From assembly GCF_036227205.1 (NCBI RefSeq), contig NZ_CP109442.1, positions 5,394,001 to 5,458,000 on the forward strand: DNA of 64,000 nt, in the 5' to 3' direction. Positions 62,153 through 64,000 of the stretch are shown here, piece by piece. This DNA comes from Amycolatopsis sp. NBC_01480. Its GTDB lineage: Bacteria; Actinomycetota; Actinomycetes; Mycobacteriales; Pseudonocardiaceae. The position numbers were made by a program, and so were the translations under genes. Under the pieces are notes generated by a model that had not been told where the DNA came from, did not search any database, and was given only the letters and a program-made list of their open reading frames with translations. The number at the start of each line of letters is the position of its first letter. Position 1 is the first letter of the stretch.

Positions 62153-63495
62153 GAAACCGAGGATAGCTCTTTCGCGCTAGAGCGTTCTATCAAGCGCTCG
62201 CCGAAGGCCAGGTTGAGCACCACGGCGGTGAGGCAGCCCGCGCTGATGCCCGAGTTGAGCACCACCTGGAGCGCGGCCGGGAAGCCCGAGTAGAAGTCCG
62301 GCAGCGCGATCGGGATCAGGCCGATGCCCAGCGAAGCGGCGACGATCGCGACGTTGGCCGGGTGCTCGAACGACGCCTTCGCCAGCGTGCGCACCCCGCT
62401 CACCGCGACGCTGCCGAACAGCACCAGCCCCGCCCCGCCGAGCACCGGCTGCGGCACCAGCGCGATGACCCCGCCGGTCACCGGCAGCACGCCGAGCACC
62501 ACCAGCACCACGCCGCTGGCCGCGACGACGTACCGGCTCACCATGCGCGTCAACGAAACCAGCCCGATGTTCTGTGCGAACGCCGTGCACGCGAAGCCAC
62601 CGAAGATCGTGCTGACCGCGGTGGCCAGCCCGTCCGCGCGGAGTCCGTCGGCGAGCGTCCGGCTGGTGGTCGGCCGCCCGACGATCTCGCCGAGCGCCAG
62701 CAGGTCCGCGGTGCTCTCGGCCATCACCACGAGCATCACGATGGCCATCGAGACGATCGCCGCCACGTCGAACACCGGCGCCCCGAAGTGGAACGGCGTC
62801 ACGATGCCGAACACCGGCGCCTGCTTCAGCGTCGAGGCGTCGACTTCGCCCAGCGGCCACGCCACGAGCGTGCCCGCGACCAGCCCGAGCAGTAGCGCGA
62901 TCCGGCTCCAGAAGCCGGACAGGAAACGGGTGAAGACCAGCACCGCGAGCAAGGTGACGCCGGCCAGCAGCAGCCCGGACGGGCGCGCCGCCGGCCGTTG
63001 CGCCGAGATCCACTGCACGGCCACGGGCAGCAGCGAGACGCCGATCAGCGTGATCACCGTGCCGGTCACCACGGGTGGGAAGAACCGCGTCAGCTTCGAG
63101 AAGAACGGCGCCGCCAGCACCACGAAGAGACCGCCGACCAGCGTCGCGCCGTAGACCACGCCCAGCGCGCCGCCGGACTTGTGCTGCTCGGCGATCGCGA
63201 GGATCGGCGCGACGGAGGCGAACGTGACGCCGTTGACCAGCGGCAGCCGCGCGCCGAAGCGCCAGAGACCGAGGGTTTGGAGCAGGGTGGCCAGCCCCGC
63301 GGTGAACAGGGAGGCGCTGATCAGCAGGCTCAGCTGGCCGGGGCTGAGGCCGACAGCAGCGCCGATCACGAGCGGTGGGGCCACGACGCCGGCGTACATG
63401 GCCGCGACGTGCTGAATGCCGCCGAGCACGAGTTGCGGCAACGGCGGCCGCGCGTCGACGGGGTGTGGCGAGGGATGATCCGGGCTTTCGGACAT
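62149..63495 (-). CDS. Xanthine/uracil permease (NCS2 family)
   Basis: 448 residues with about 12-14 membrane helices. NCS2 features: LVLGGIQHVAAMYAGVVAPPLVIGAA at the first helix, the TFASVAPILAI pore region, VMAESTADLLALGEIVGRP carrying the conserved nucleobase-binding Glu, and GFACTAFAQNIGLVSLTRM. Proton-coupled uptake of xanthine, urate or uracil. It follows uricase by 27 bases and overlaps tetR, so urate or xanthine is the most likely substrate. Confidence 0.92.
   Translation of the reverse strand: MSESPDHPSPHPVDARPPLPQLVLGGIQHVAAMYAGVVAPPLVIGAAVGLSPGQLSLLISASLFTAGLATLLQTLGLWRFGARLPLVNGVTFASVAPILAIAEQHKSGGALGVVYGATLVGGLFVVLAAPFFSKLTRFFPPVVTGTVITLIGVSLLPVAVQWISAQRPAARPSGLLLAGVTLLAVLVFTRFLSGFWSRIALLLGLVAGTLVAWPLGEVDASTLKQAPVFGIVTPFHFGAPVFDVAAIVSMAIVMLVVMAESTADLLALGEIVGRPTTSRTLADGLRADGLATAVSTIFGGFACTAFAQNIGLVSLTRMVSRYVVAASGVVLVVLGVLPVTGGVIALVPQPVLGGAGLVLFGSVAVSGVRTLAKASFEHPANVAIVAASLGIGLIPIALPDFYSGFPAALQVVLNSGISAGCLTAVVLNLAFGERLIERSSAKELSSVS
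62178..62189. promoter_or_regulatory. Possible TetR operator within the permease 3' end
   Basis: TAGAGCGTTCTA, an imperfect 12-base palindrome (TAGA/TCTA arms), lies 26 bases before the tetR start and inside the last codons of the permease gene. Its distance suits autoregulation by the TetR protein through an internal promoter. Confidence 0.4.
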
Positions 63496-63522
63496 GCGCT
63501 CTCCCGGTGGGGACGGGGGGGG

Positions 63523-64000
63523 TTAGAGCACGGCTTCGGTCCAGGCCGGGCCGGGCTCTTCGGCTTCGTCGCGGACCACGGTGCCTTCGATGAGGCCGTA
63601 CGGTCGGTCGGCGGCGTAGAACACCTCGTTGTGGTTCTCGAGGCCGAACGGGCTCAGGTCGACGAGGAAATGGTGTTTGTTCGGCAGGGAAAGCCGGACC
63701 TCGGCGACGTCGGTCCGCGCGAGCAGCACGGCTTCGCCCATCGTGTACAGGGTCTGCTGCAACGAAAGGCTGTGTTTCGTGGCGAACGCCTCCAGCAGCG
63801 TCCGCCGGATCTCCTGGTGGCTCTTGGCCCAATCGATGTCGGTACTGCCCTGATAACGCCACCGCGCGGTGACGGCGGTGGCGAGGATCCGGTCGTCGGT
63901 CTCCGCCAGCGTGGTGTACTCCTCGCGGGGAAATCCGTGGAACTCCGAGCCGGTGGACTTCAGCACGGTCAGACCGTCCACACCGGACACCACCCAGGCG
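63523..64000 (-). CDS. Urate oxidase (N-terminus beyond the right edge)
   Basis: The frame is open through base 64000; the visible 158 residues are the C-terminal half. Uricase segments: GVDGLTVLKSTGSEFHGFPREEYTTL, RILATAVTARWRY, TLYTMGEAVL, LPNKHHFLVDLSPFGLENHNEVFYAADRPYG, where NKHHF is near the active site and the family ends shortly after. It oxidises urate to 5-hydroxyisourate. First visible gene of the uricase-permease-tetR transcript; the ureide genes probably continue outside the window. Confidence 0.93.
   Translation of the reverse strand, partial: AWVVSGVDGLTVLKSTGSEFHGFPREEYTTLAETDDRILATAVTARWRYQGSTDIDWAKSHQEIRRTLLEAFATKHSLSLQQTLYTMGEAVLLARTDVAEVRLSLPNKHHFLVDLSPFGLENHNEVFYAADRPYGLIEGTVVRDEAEEPGPAWTEAVL

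Noticed and set aside
1..64000. tRNA, rRNA, CRISPR, IS element or prophage
   Set aside because: No cloverleaf, regular spacer array, transposase or integrase motif was seen on either strand.

Overview
The window is high-GC actinobacterial DNA with frequent GTG starts, many 4-base ATGA/GTGA gene overlaps, lipobox lipoproteins, EspG/PPE-type type VII secretion (T7SS) proteins, and SMC and FtsY of actinobacterial type. Together these suggest a Pseudonocardiaceae chromosome, most likely Amycolatopsis or a close relative. This is inference from gene content and style; no rRNA is present. I saw no insertion sequence, prophage, CRISPR array, rRNA or tRNA.

Layout. 1-3300: a MarR-controlled isochorismatase-like hydrolase plus MFS exporter, and an alpha/beta hydrolase. 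3294-15500: a complete myo-inositol catabolic locus. One arm (iolE-like, sugar ABC transporter, iolC, a Cgl0159-type barrel, iolB, iolD) runs leftward; LacI regulator, iolA and iolG run rightward; tandem operators lie near the divergence point. 15519-19201: TetR, SRPBCC-like, GNAT and asparagine synthetase. 19541-27522: the K+ operon kdpFABCDE with an extra micropeptide in front of kdpF and a 74-base duplication making a tiny ORF between kdpD and kdpE. 28439-32651: acylphosphatase and smc.

32660-40830 separates smc from ftsY, which are usually close neighbours in actinobacteria. It holds an EspG/PPE/DUF3558 islet bounded on its right by a near-perfect second copy of the 3' end of smc, then lipoproteins, a beta/gamma-crystallin-like pseudogene, and anmK with a sodium:solute symporter. 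ftsY is followed at 42405-46765 by a six-gene T7SS-type operon. 47363-51012 carries an IclR regulator divergent from malate synthase and DUF6986. 51213-53108 is htpG. 53152-64000 is largely purine salvage and degradation: PucR, three-subunit xanthine dehydrogenase with a purine deaminase, malic enzyme, xanthine/uracil permease, TetR and uricase (cut by the window edge). Malate synthase fits this theme because ureide breakdown yields glyoxylate.

The most unusual features are non-coding. They are a three-copy family of long perfect hairpins with compensatory arm changes, several other long-stem intergenic hairpins, a GC-rich repeat translated as the N-terminus of IolD, the smc-tail duplication, and an enriched CCACTGTGG palindrome.
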